From Flavobacteriales bacterium (GTDB lineage Bacteria; Bacteroidota; Bacteroidia; Flavobacteriales; UBA7312), in assembly GCA_002862585.1 (NCBI GenBank), contig PKDP01000167.1:1-8122 (forward strand): a DNA stretch of 8,122 nucleotides, given 5' to 3'. The notes below the pieces were generated by a model. That model worked only from the letters and a program-made list of their open reading frames with translations. It had not been told where the DNA came from and made no database searches. A program made the translations under genes and the position numbers. Below, piece by piece: positions 1-5,775 of the stretch. Position 1 is the first letter of the stretch. Every line of letters starts with the position of its first letter.

Positions 1-485
1 TCTTTGGTGTCAGAATAATTATCAACTAATTGAATATTGGAAAATCCGTTTTGAGTTTGGATTGTCAAGGATTGCTGATGACTGATTGCATTATCACTAT
101 CATTATTGTCTTTAATGTTAAGTTTCAATTGATAATCTCCATCGGTTAAAAAATACCGTTGTTGGTCAATGAATACAAAATCGATATTAGAAGTGTCATC
201 AATTTCTGGACTACTGAGATTGTATTTATCGTATAATGCGCTACTATCATTAGATATTAATTCAATGGTAATTACTAATGAACTTTGAAATTTATTATTG
301 TCGTTTAATACATAATTGACACTATTTCCCTCTATTGAAAGATAGGTTTCAATGTATGTTTTATTTTCAGATTGGAAATTACCGACATCAAATTGAGCAT
401 TTACTGACTGAGCATGGCATAAATGGCTAATAAAAAACACCATTAAAAATGTGTATATACTTGAGAAGATGAATGATGTTTTCAC
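1..485 (-). CDS. Secreted beta-rich protein, N-terminal part (GWxTD-like, tentative)
   Basis: This is an open frame of 161 codons that runs off the left edge, so the C-terminus is missing. The likely start is GTG at 485-483. No in-frame ATG lies upstream before a stop, and starting at the next ATG would shorten the signal peptide. Residues 1-25 form a signal peptide: MKTS, a hydrophobic stretch, then CHA before Q26, a good signal peptidase I site. The mature part alternates short hydrophobic and polar stretches, as in beta-sandwich folds, with the segments FDVGNF (32-37), YIETYL and FIDQQR followed by DGDYQL. This pattern resembles from memory the N-terminal region of Bacteroidota GWxTD-domain or similar exported proteins, but the GWxTD motif would lie outside the window, so the family call is a guess. 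The open frame and the export signal are directly visible. No ribosome-binding site is seen. A possible -7 element, TATTTTCG, lies at 531-524, but no matching -33 box is present. Confidence 0.8.
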   Translation of the reverse strand, partial: MKTSFIFSSIYTFLMVFFISHLCHAQSVNAQFDVGNFQSENKTYIETYLSIEGNSVNYVLNDNNKFQSSLVITIELISNDSSALYDKYNLSSPEIDDTSNIDFVFIDQQRYFLTDGDYQLKLNIKDNNDSDNAISHQQSLTIQTQNGFSNIQLVDNYSDTK

Positions 486-580
486 TATAAAGGAGGCTAA
501 AAAATTAATCTTAAGCTAAGTTACGAAAATATAATAAGTAATTTTTGCGGTTAATGTGTGTGTAAAAACCAAAAATATTT

Positions 581-588
581 TACTTTTG
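581..588 (+). promoter_or_regulatory. Probable -7 element of the tRNA-Ser promoter
   Basis: TACTTTTG matches the Bacteroidota -7 consensus TAnnTTTG and ends 9 bases before the mature tRNA-Ser 5' end. No clear TTTG -33 box lies at the usual distance; the region near 558-565 is a GT run. The call rests on this one box and its position. Confidence 0.5.
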
Positions 589-597
589 CCGTCCGCA

Positions 598-682
598 GGA
601 GAGATGGCAGAGTGGTCGAATGCGGTGGTCTTGAAAACCATTGTACAGCAATGTACCGGGGGTTCGAATCCCTCTCTCTCCG
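598..682 (+). tRNA. tRNA-Ser (anticodon UGA)
   Basis: This is a class II tRNA of 85 nt. The acceptor stem GGAGAGA (598-604) pairs fully with TCTCTCC (675-681), followed by discriminator G682; CCA is not encoded. The anticodon arm is GTGGT / CTTGAAA / ACCAT, with anticodon TGA at 632-634, reading UCN serine codons. A long variable arm, with GTAC on each side of a short loop, is typical of serine tRNAs. The T arm GGGGG-TTCGAAT-CCCTC (670-674 on the 3' side) contains one G-U pair. A terminator follows within 4 bases, so the gene appears to be a stand-alone transcript. Confidence 0.97.
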
Positions 683-685
683 CAG

Positions 686-712
686 AACCAGCACATTGTG
701 CTGGTTTTTTTT
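686..712 (+). terminator. Intrinsic terminator of tRNA-Ser
   Basis: A perfect 9-bp hairpin, AACCAGCAC (686-694) and GTGCTGGTT (698-706) with loop ATT, is followed by an unbroken T run to 712. It sits directly after the tRNA 3' end. The minus-strand side has no T run, so it serves only the plus strand. Confidence 0.92.
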
Positions 713-811
713 ATTTAAAAATGTTAACTTCTTAAGAATACGAAAAAAGAGAAGGGTAGCAACAGGAATACAAATAAGTAATGTTTTATGATATTCATGG
801 CGAAAATTTAA

Positions 812-836
812 GTAAAATAAAGTTAATAAAACTTTA
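812..836 (-). terminator. Weak terminator-like hairpin after ribH
   Basis: TAAAGTT (818-824) and AACTTTA (830-836) form a 7-bp stem with a 5-nt loop. On the minus strand it begins five bases after the ribH stop codon and is followed by TTTT. The stem is very AT-rich, so its termination strength is doubtful. It is the only hairpin near the end of ribH. Confidence 0.35.
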
Positions 837-840
837 CAGA

Positions 841-1329
841 CTATAAATTTTTCATTAGACTCACCATCTTTATGGCTGTAATACTGGCTTCTATACCTTT
901 GTTACCGTGTTTGCCACCAGAGCGGTCTATGGCTTGCTGCATAGTATTGTCAGTTAATACTCCAAAAATAACGGCTTTGTTATATTTTAGAGATACGTCT
1001 TTTATACCATTTGAAGTTGTCTGGCATACATAGTCAAAATGTTTGGTTTCGCCTTGTATAACACTTCCTAAGCAAATGACTGCATCAACGTTTTTAGATT
1101 CTAATAAGAATTGAGCAGCAAGAGGAAGTTCAAAACTACCTGGTACATTCTTTCTAATAATATCCTCGCTCTTACAGCCACATTCTACAAGTGCTTCATG
1201 AGCGCCTGAAAATAAGTTTTCAGTGATGTTGACATTCCATTCCGAAACAACAATGCCAATCTTCATGCCCTCAGCAGAAGGTACATCTTCTAGATTGTAA
1301 TGAGAAAGGTTTTTATTTTCTGTTGCCAT
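841..1329 (-). CDS. ribH: 6,7-dimethyl-8-ribityllumazine synthase
   Basis: Lumazine synthase condenses 5-amino-6-ribitylamino-uracil with 3,4-dihydroxy-2-butanone 4-phosphate, the penultimate step of riboflavin synthesis, in the cytoplasm. The protein has 162 residues, normal for the family. Visible motifs are SEWN (29-32, substrate ring stacking), PGSFELP (63-69), GSVIQGET (88-95) with the catalytic-type His97 in KHFDYV, FGVLT (122-126), and DRSGGKHGNKG (135-145), whose Arg136 matches the family's catalytic arginine. The first 20 residues are a variable extension seen in many homologues. The ATG at 1329 is preceded directly by eight T bases belonging to a hairpin, leaving no ribosome-binding site. 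It lies 33 nt downstream of the TPR gene on the same strand and may depend on readthrough. No FMN riboswitch is visible. The identification is secure. Confidence 0.97.
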   Translation of the reverse strand: MATENKNLSHYNLEDVPSAEGMKIGIVVSEWNVNITENLFSGAHEALVECGCKSEDIIRKNVPGSFELPLAAQFLLESKNVDAVICLGSVIQGETKHFDYVCQTTSNGIKDVSLKYNKAVIFGVLTDNTMQQAIDRSGGKHGNKGIEASITAIKMVSLMKNL

Positions 1330-1355
1330 AAAAAAAAGCTCGATGAACGAGCTTT
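1330..1355 (-). terminator. Terminator or attenuator hairpin between the TPR gene and ribH
   Basis: On the minus strand AAAGCTCG, loop TTCAT and CGAGCTTT form an 8-bp stem, and a T run of eight bases (1337-1330) begins inside its 3' arm and ends at the base before the ribH ATG. This has the full form of an intrinsic terminator. It would end most transcripts after the TPR gene or act as an attenuator controlling ribH. No trans-acting signal or alternative pairing is obvious. Confidence 0.75.
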
Positions 1356-1362
1356 AGTTAGA

Positions 1363-2049
1363 TTATTTTCTTAATTCAGCTCGATTAATAAACTTTTCTA
1401 TATCTCTCGCTTCATCAGAGGTAGAATACTTAGTTTTAATTAAAGTGTAGTATTCTACTGCTTTGCTGAACTTTTCTTCTTGCTCCAATGCCATTGCTGC
1501 TCTTTTAAGGTAAATAGGAGCAGTAAATTCATTTTCACTATTAAATGCTGCTTTAGTCCAATAGTTGATGGCATCATCAACTTCATCAATATTTATGTAG
1601 GCGTCACCTAAACTTCCATGACATATAGAAGATATGATTTCATCATCACTTGAAAAATCACTTAAGTATTCAATAGCAGACTCATTGTCACCAGTACGTA
1701 AATAGCTTATTCCAGCGTAGTAGTTAGCTAAATTGCCAGCATCTGTAGAACCATAATCGTCTATGATATCTAATAGACCTAAGTTATCATTAACACCATT
1801 TAGTGCTAGGTTGAAGGAATCTTTTTCAAAATACTCAACAGCAACAAACAATTCTGTTTCAGCTTCTTCATTTACAGATTGCACATAAAATTTGTCATAA
1901 GCTAGATAAAGAGCAATTACAATAACAACACCAAACACGAATGTAGAGAGTTGTTTCTGATTATTCTCCACCCACTGTTCTGTACGTGTTAGCGTTTCTT
2001 CAACGGCTGCAAACTGCTCTTCCGTTTTATTTACCTTCTTTTTCGCCAT
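1363..2049 (-). CDS. Membrane-anchored tetratricopeptide repeat protein (YfgM-like architecture)
   Basis: The protein has 228 residues. A charged cytoplasmic N-terminus (1-34, with KKK at 3-5) is followed by one membrane segment at about 35-51 and then an extracytoplasmic helical domain. TPR-like helix pairs are visible near 106-135 (ANYYAGISYLRTGDNESAIEYL), 145-170 (GDAYINIDEVDDAINYW) and 178-208 (the motif AVEYYTLIKTKYS). This topology matches YfgM-type single-span TPR proteins, which bind partners such as chaperones or translocon parts at the periplasmic face; the specific role here is unknown. A TPR gene beside ribH and recF is a layout I recall from flavobacteria. The start ATG at 2049 follows a -7-like box, TATTTTTG, at 2076-2069. 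A terminator hairpin lies directly after its stop codon. Confidence 0.85.
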   Translation of the reverse strand: MAKKKVNKTEEQFAAVEETLTRTEQWVENNQKQLSTFVFGVVIVIALYLAYDKFYVQSVNEEAETELFVAVEYFEKDSFNLALNGVNDNLGLLDIIDDYGSTDAGNLANYYAGISYLRTGDNESAIEYLSDFSSDDEIISSICHGSLGDAYINIDEVDDAINYWTKAAFNSENEFTAPIYLKRAAMALEQEEKFSKAVEYYTLIKTKYSTSDEARDIEKFINRAELRK

Positions 2050-2068
2050 GTGTTATAAAATTGAGCAA

Positions 2069-2076
2069 CAAAAATA
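2069..2076 (-). promoter_or_regulatory. Possible -7 element for the TPR gene
   Basis: On the minus strand TATTTTTG matches TAnnTTTG exactly and lies 19 bases upstream of the TPR gene ATG. No clear TTTG -33 box is present 17-23 bases further upstream, so the call rests on the -7 box alone. Confidence 0.4.
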
Positions 2077-2163
2077 ACTTTTTTTTCCATTTGAAAAACT
2101 TTACAGACGATAGCTTATTTTAAGTTAAAATTTAGATAACTTAGTGCTAGTTAAAATACGTTG

Positions 2164-3258
2164 ATGTTTTTAGAAAAATTATCTGTTTTAAATTTCAAAA
2201 ATCATGCTGAAAGTCGTTTGGATTTGAATCCAAATGTCAACTGTTTTGTTGGTAATAATGGTTCAGGGAAAACCAATTTACTAGATGCCATCCATTACCT
2301 TTCCTTCACAAAGAGTTTCTTTATAAAGCAGGACAGTTTCAATATACTTTACAATCAGCCTTTTATGTCTATAGAAGGCACTTTTGATAAAGACAGTGCT
2401 AAAGACCTTATTCAGTGTGCAGTAAAATCTGGTTCAAAGAAGGTCATTAGAAAGAACAAAAAGAATTACGATAAGCTCTCTGAACATATTGGATTATACC
2501 CTTTGGTTATGGTTTCTCCAACTGATAGCGAACTTCTGCTTGGGGGAAGTGATGTAAGGAGAAAATACATGGATAGTGTCATTTCTCAGTTTGACAAGGA
2601 TTACCTTAATTCGGTGATTCACTACAACAAACTCATTGCTCAAAGAAACGCATTGTTAAAAACACTAAAATCAGATTATACTTCACTTTCTTTATACGAC
2701 GAGCAACTTGCTCCACTCACACAAACTATTTTTGAAAAGAGAAAATTGTTTTTGAATCGATTGTTACCTATATTTTTAAAATATTACAACGAAATTTCCG
2801 CTACTAATGAAAAAGTGAGCATAGACTATAATTCTCAATTGAATGACGAAAGCTACTTAGAATTGACAAAGCGTAATTTCGAAAAAGATAAAGTTGTTCA
2901 ATTTTCCTCAATAGGAACACATAAAGATGATTTAGTATTCAACCTAAATGATCATCTGATTAAAAGAGTAGGTTCTCAAGGTCAGCAAAAGACCTATTTG
3001 TTAGCACTCAAATTAGCTCAATTTGATTTTATGCAAGATGCTTTAGGCTACAAGCCTATGTTGCTATTGGATGATATCTTTGATAAACTTGATGACAATA
3101 GGGTAGAGCACCTCATGTCTTTAGTGCATCGTCATCATTTTGGGCAAATATTTGTGACAGACACACATCCTGAGCGTACAAAGCAAATCTTTAATAAGAT
3201 AAATGCTGATTTCAAATTGTTTCACATTAAAAATGGAGCCGTTGAAAAGGAAGAGTAA
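2164..3258 (+). CDS. recF: DNA replication and repair protein RecF
   Basis: RecF is an SMC/ABC-type ATPase that acts with RecO and RecR to load RecA at single-strand gaps and stalled forks. The protein has 364 residues, the usual length. The N-terminus, MFLEKLSVLNFKNH, is typical of RecF, so ATG 2164 is preferred over the TTG at 2161. The Walker A motif GNNGSGKTN is at 30-38, the ABC signature region SQGQQKT at 271-277, and Walker B with the D-loop, MLLLDDIFDKLDD, at 299-311. All ATPase elements are present. The gene diverges from the TPR gene, and its last 26 bases overlap the start of the DciA-like gene in another frame, so the two are probably co-transcribed. A weak promoter candidate, TTTG at 2090-2093 plus TAGCTTAT at 2111, lies upstream. 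dnaA and dnaN are not adjacent in this window. Confidence 0.97.
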   Translation: MFLEKLSVLNFKNHAESRLDLNPNVNCFVGNNGSGKTNLLDAIHYLSFTKSFFIKQDSFNILYNQPFMSIEGTFDKDSAKDLIQCAVKSGSKKVIRKNKKNYDKLSEHIGLYPLVMVSPTDSELLLGGSDVRRKYMDSVISQFDKDYLNSVIHYNKLIAQRNALLKTLKSDYTSLSLYDEQLAPLTQTIFEKRKLFLNRLLPIFLKYYNEISATNEKVSIDYNSQLNDESYLELTKRNFEKDKVVQFSSIGTHKDDLVFNLNDHLIKRVGSQGQQKTYLLALKLAQFDFMQDALGYKPMLLLDDIFDKLDDNRVEHLMSLVHRHHFGQIFVTDTHPERTKQIFNKINADFKLFHIKNGAVEKEE

Positions 3259-3535
3259 CCAACAGTCATTAGGAGATGTAATTAAAGATTTTCTTAGAGA
3301 AAGCGGATGGGAACAGAAGCTTGATGAAGTTAAAATAATTACGGAGTGGGATAGGCTTTTAGGAGCTTCTTTAGCTAAGTATACCGATGAAGTATTTATT
3401 TCTAACAAAAAGCTTCACATTCGACTGAATTCAGCAATATTACGTCAAGAGCTTTCCTACCAAAGGAGCGTGCTTGTAAATAAGCTAAACGATGCCGTAG
3501 GCAAAGTAGTGATTACGGATATAATCCTAAAATAA
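3233..3535 (+). CDS. DUF721/DciA-like protein (putative replicative helicase loader)
   Basis: The start ATG at 3233 gives 100 residues (MEPLKRKSNQQSL...) that match where the DUF721 domain begins; an upstream in-frame ATG at 3203 would only add residues encoded inside recF. The domain core is visible: ITEWDRLLG (36-44, with W39 and G44), a lysine pair, then LHIRLNSAILRQEL (61-74) and a terminal hydrophobic strand VVITDIILK. DUF721 includes DciA, the ancestral loader or operator of the DnaB helicase in bacteria lacking DnaC; the family link is recognised here by motif and by its position after recF. This copy consists of little more than the KH-like domain, without the long disordered tail of some DciA proteins. 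It overlaps recF by 26 nt, which suggests translational coupling. A hairpin follows the stop at once. Confidence 0.85.
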   Translation: MEPLKRKSNQQSLGDVIKDFLRESGWEQKLDEVKIITEWDRLLGASLAKYTDEVFISNKKLHIRLNSAILRQELSYQRSVLVNKLNDAVGKVVITDIILK

Positions 3536-3565
3536 AAAGCCCTAATACTGATGGAAAAGGGCTTT
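3536..3565. terminator. Bidirectional terminator between dciA-like gene and ndk
   Basis: AAAGCCCT (3536-3543) and AGGGCTTT (3558-3565) form an 8-bp stem with a 14-nt loop, placed between two converging genes. On the minus strand the stem is followed by TTTTTATTTT, a strong T run. On the plus strand the T run is short (TTTCT). It therefore probably stops ndk transcripts well and recF-dciA transcripts less well. Confidence 0.8.
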
Positions 3566-3582
3566 CTAATGCATTTATTTAA

Positions 3583-4002
3583 TTATGAACGCTCTTCTTC
3601 AGTAAAAAAGAAATCACCTTCAATAGCAGCGTTTTCGTCAGAGTCAGAACCGTGAACAGCATTTTTAGCTTTGCTCTCAGCAAATTCTTTTCTGATAGTG
3701 CCGTCAGCAGCCTCTGTTGGGTCAGTAGCGCCGATAAGTGCTCTAAAGTCAGCTACGGCATTATCTTTTTCTAGTATTGCAGCTACAATAGGACCAGAGC
3801 TCATATAGCTCACCAATTCTCCGTAGAATGGACGTTCCTTGTGAACTTCGTAAAAAGTACCAGCAGAATCTGCAGATAACTGTGTTTTTTTCATTGCTAC
3901 AATTCTAAAACCTGCAGCGTTAATTCGTTCTAAAATAGCACCGATATTTCCGTTTTCTACGGCTTCGGGCTTAATCATTGTGAATGTTCTATTAGTTGCC
4001 AT
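3583..4002 (-). CDS. ndk: Nucleoside diphosphate kinase
   Basis: Ndk transfers the gamma phosphate of ATP to nucleoside diphosphates through a phosphohistidine intermediate and balances NTP and dNTP pools. With ATG 4002 as start the protein has 139 residues beginning MATNRTFTMIKPEAV, the standard N-terminus; the ATG at 4014 would add only four non-conserved residues. Visible motifs are TMIKPEAV (8-15), RPFYGELVSYMSSGP (57-71), GATDPTEAADGTIR (91-104) and NAVHGSDS (114-121) with catalytic His117. All active-site elements are intact. The gene converges on the recF-dciA unit and diverges from the DHH phosphoesterase gene, with 87 bases between the two starts. A weak -7-like box, TAAATTCG, lies at 4037-4030 on the minus strand. 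Confidence 0.98.
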   Translation of the reverse strand: MATNRTFTMIKPEAVENGNIGAILERINAAGFRIVAMKKTQLSADSAGTFYEVHKERPFYGELVSYMSSGPIVAAILEKDNAVADFRALIGATDPTEAADGTIRKEFAESKAKNAVHGSDSDENAAIEGDFFFTEEERS

Positions 4003-4046
4003 TTGTATAGTCATATATTTTTGTTAGCGCGAATTTATAAAAATCC

Positions 4047-4081
4047 TTTGCTAAATACAGTCAGTTTTATTCTTATTTTAG
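4047..4081 (+). promoter_or_regulatory. Candidate promoter for the DHH-FKBP-methyltransferase operon
   Basis: TTTG at 4047-4050 and TATTTTAG at 4074-4081 are 23 bases apart and approximate the Bacteroidota TTTG / TAnnTTTG pattern with one mismatch in the -7 box. The box ends 8 bases before ATG 4090, so the transcript leader would be very short or absent. Confidence is limited by AT richness. Confidence 0.35.
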
Positions 4082-4089
4082 CAATCTTT

Positions 4090-5085
4090 ATGAAAGCAGA
4101 AGAATTAAATCAATTAAAATCGTTTTTGTCAGTTCCAAGACGAATTGTAATAACCACTCACAAAGGACCTGATGGTGATGCCATGGGTTCCTCTTTGGGT
4201 TTAGCTAATTATTTACAGACAAAAGGGCATATCGTTTCGGTTATTACTCCAAACGATTATCCTATTTTTTTGAAGTGGATGAAAGGAAATGATGACGTTA
4301 TAGAATACTGCTATCATGAAGAAAAAGCCAAGCGAATTACAGCAAAAGCAGAGCTTATTTTCTGTTTAGATTTCAACACACTAAGTCGAATTGACACTTA
4401 TGCTCCAGTTGTAGAGTCCTCTAAAGCACCAAAGGTTTTAATAGACCATCATCAACAACCAGATATTTTTGACTATAATTTTTCGGATACAACTGCATGT
4501 TCAACTGCTCAATTAATTTTTGAATTTTTAGAACTTTTAGGTGATGACCATTTAATTACTCAGGACATTGCAGAGTGTTTATACGCAGGCATCATGACTG
4601 ATACAGGAAATTTCAAGTTTAATTCAGTAACCTCTAAAACACATCAGATTGTTTCTACTCTAATAGAAAAAGGGGTGAGGAACGATTGGGTTTATGACAA
4701 GATTCACGATAATAATTCTGTTAGTAGGCTAAAGCTTTTAGGTTATTGTTTAAACGAAAAGCTAGAGGTTTTGCCAGAATTCAATGCGGCGTATATTTGC
4801 CTTACTGAAGAAGAATTAAAGCGTTTCAATTTTCAAAAAGGCGATACGGAAGGTGTTGTTAATTATGCTTTATCGATTAAAGGTGTAAGAGTAGCAGCAT
4901 TTTTTGTGCAAAAAGATGGAATAATTAAAATCTCGTTTAGATCGAAAGGCGATATTTCAGTAAATCAGCTTTCAAGAGACCATTTTGGTGGTGGTGGACA
5001 CATTAATGCTGCTGGTGGTGCATCATCTGATATGGATACTGCAGTTCAAACATTTAAAAAAGTAATATCAAATTATATTAACTAA
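4090..5085 (+). CDS. DHH/DHHA1 phosphoesterase (NrnA-like oligoribonuclease / pAp phosphatase)
   Basis: The chosen start is ATG 4090 (MKAEELNQLKSFL), where homologues begin; the frame is open further upstream, but that stretch carries the promoter region. The protein has 331 residues, normal for NrnA. The manganese-binding DHH motifs are present: THKGPDGDAMGSS (with D28 and D30), D94 in LDFN, DHH at 119-121, and D171 in GIMTDTG. The C-terminal DHHA1 substrate-binding motif GGGGHINAAGG starts at 300. NrnA-type enzymes degrade 2- to 5-nt RNA and dephosphorylate 3'-phosphoadenosine 5'-phosphate in the cytoplasm; whether this copy does both cannot be read from sequence. It is divergent from ndk and leads an operon with the FKBP gene 15 nt downstream. 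The ndk-DHH-FKBP order is one I recall from flavobacteria. Confidence 0.93.
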   Translation: MKAEELNQLKSFLSVPRRIVITTHKGPDGDAMGSSLGLANYLQTKGHIVSVITPNDYPIFLKWMKGNDDVIEYCYHEEKAKRITAKAELIFCLDFNTLSRIDTYAPVVESSKAPKVLIDHHQQPDIFDYNFSDTTACSTAQLIFEFLELLGDDHLITQDIAECLYAGIMTDTGNFKFNSVTSKTHQIVSTLIEKGVRNDWVYDKIHDNNSVSRLKLLGYCLNEKLEVLPEFNAAYICLTEEELKRFNFQKGDTEGVVNYALSIKGVRVAAFFVQKDGIIKISFRSKGDISVNQLSRDHFGGGGHINAAGGASSDMDTAVQTFKKVISNYIN

Positions 5086-5100
5086 CTAAAATCAATTTCA

Positions 5101-5775
5101 ATGAAAAAAATCGTTTTAATTTTTGGGGTATCTGCTCTAATATTTTCTTGTAATAATGAAGATATATCGAACTCTGAATTATCAACACAAATGGACTCTT
5201 TGAGTTATAGCTTAGGAGTGAGTGTTGCTAACAATTTAAAAAGTAGTGGTTTTGAAACTATAGAATCTTCTGCAATTTCAGCAGCATTTAATGATGTTTT
5301 TTCTGGAAACGTTGTAAAGATAAGTGAAGAAGATGCTAATGCTTTGATACAAGACTATTTTATGGAATTAAGTCAGAAGAAAAGTCAAGAGGCAACAAAT
5401 AAGGGACAAGCATTTTTGGATGAAAACGCTGCCAAAGAAGGTGTGGTTACTACTGCATCAGGTCTTCAATACCAAGTGTTAACAGAAGGTCAAGGTGCTA
5501 AGCCAGCTGCAAGTGATGAAGTAACTGTACATTATCACGGAACGCTAATTGACGGTACTGTATTTGATAGCTCAGTAGATAGAGGTCAACCTGCCACATT
5601 CCCTGTTGGCGGAGTAATTCAAGGTTGGGTAGAAGCTCTACAGTTAATGAATGTTGGCTCAAAATATAAATTATTCATACCATCTAATCTGGCATATGGT
5701 GAAAGAGGTGCTGGGGGTTCTATAGGTCCTAACGAGACACTTATTTTTGAAGTAGAATTACTATCGATTAATTAA
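5101..5775 (+). CDS. FKBP-type peptidyl-prolyl isomerase lipoprotein (FkpA/Mip-like)
   Basis: This 224-residue envelope protein folding catalyst is predicted to act at the outer membrane or periplasm. Residues 1-16 are a lipoprotein signal ending IFS with lipidated Cys17; Phe at -2 is slightly unusual. The following residues, NNED (18-21), include acidic positions resembling the Bacteroidota surface-export signal for lipoproteins. Residues about 30-112 form the helical FKBP_N dimerisation domain (MDSLSYSLGVSVANNL at 31-46). Residues about 118-223 are the FKBP domain with the active-site set Y145, F155, D156, V172, I173, W176, Y199 and F216 all present. Members such as FkpA and Mip are V-shaped dimers. 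Gliding motility protein GldI is a related flavobacterial lipoprotein but shorter, so that name is not applied. The stop codon TAA overlaps the next gene's ATG by one base. Confidence 0.93.
   Translation: MKKIVLIFGVSALIFSCNNEDISNSELSTQMDSLSYSLGVSVANNLKSSGFETIESSAISAAFNDVFSGNVVKISEEDANALIQDYFMELSQKKSQEATNKGQAFLDENAAKEGVVTTASGLQYQVLTEGQGAKPAASDEVTVHYHGTLIDGTVFDSSVDRGQPATFPVGGVIQGWVEALQLMNVGSKYKLFIPSNLAYGERGAGGSIGPNETLIFEVELLSIN

Noticed and set aside
491..496. AGGAGG resembling a Shine-Dalgarno sequence
   Set aside because: It is on the plus strand, while the adjacent gene is on the minus strand, and no plus-strand start codon follows at a suitable distance.
558..791. A 77-codon plus-strand open frame across the tRNA-Ser
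   Set aside because: It reads straight through the tRNA and its terminator; the tRNA fully explains the sequence and the peptide has no protein-like features.
1330..1365. FMN riboswitch upstream of ribH
   Set aside because: The gap is only 33 bases and holds a simple hairpin; the conserved multi-stem FMN aptamer cannot fit.
2161..2163. TTG as the recF start codon
   Set aside because: The ATG directly after it gives the standard RecF N-terminus, so the TTG adds only one non-conserved residue.
3121..3408. A 95-codon minus-strand open frame opposite the recF end and dciA start
   Set aside because: It is antisense to two well-supported genes, and its peptide shows no recognisable motif.
4003..4089. 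N-terminal extension of the DHH phosphoesterase with a hydrophobic segment
   Set aside because: The stretch lies in the divergent promoter region with ndk, and homologues start at the MKAEEL-like position; the apparent hydrophobic lead is most likely AT-rich noncoding DNA.
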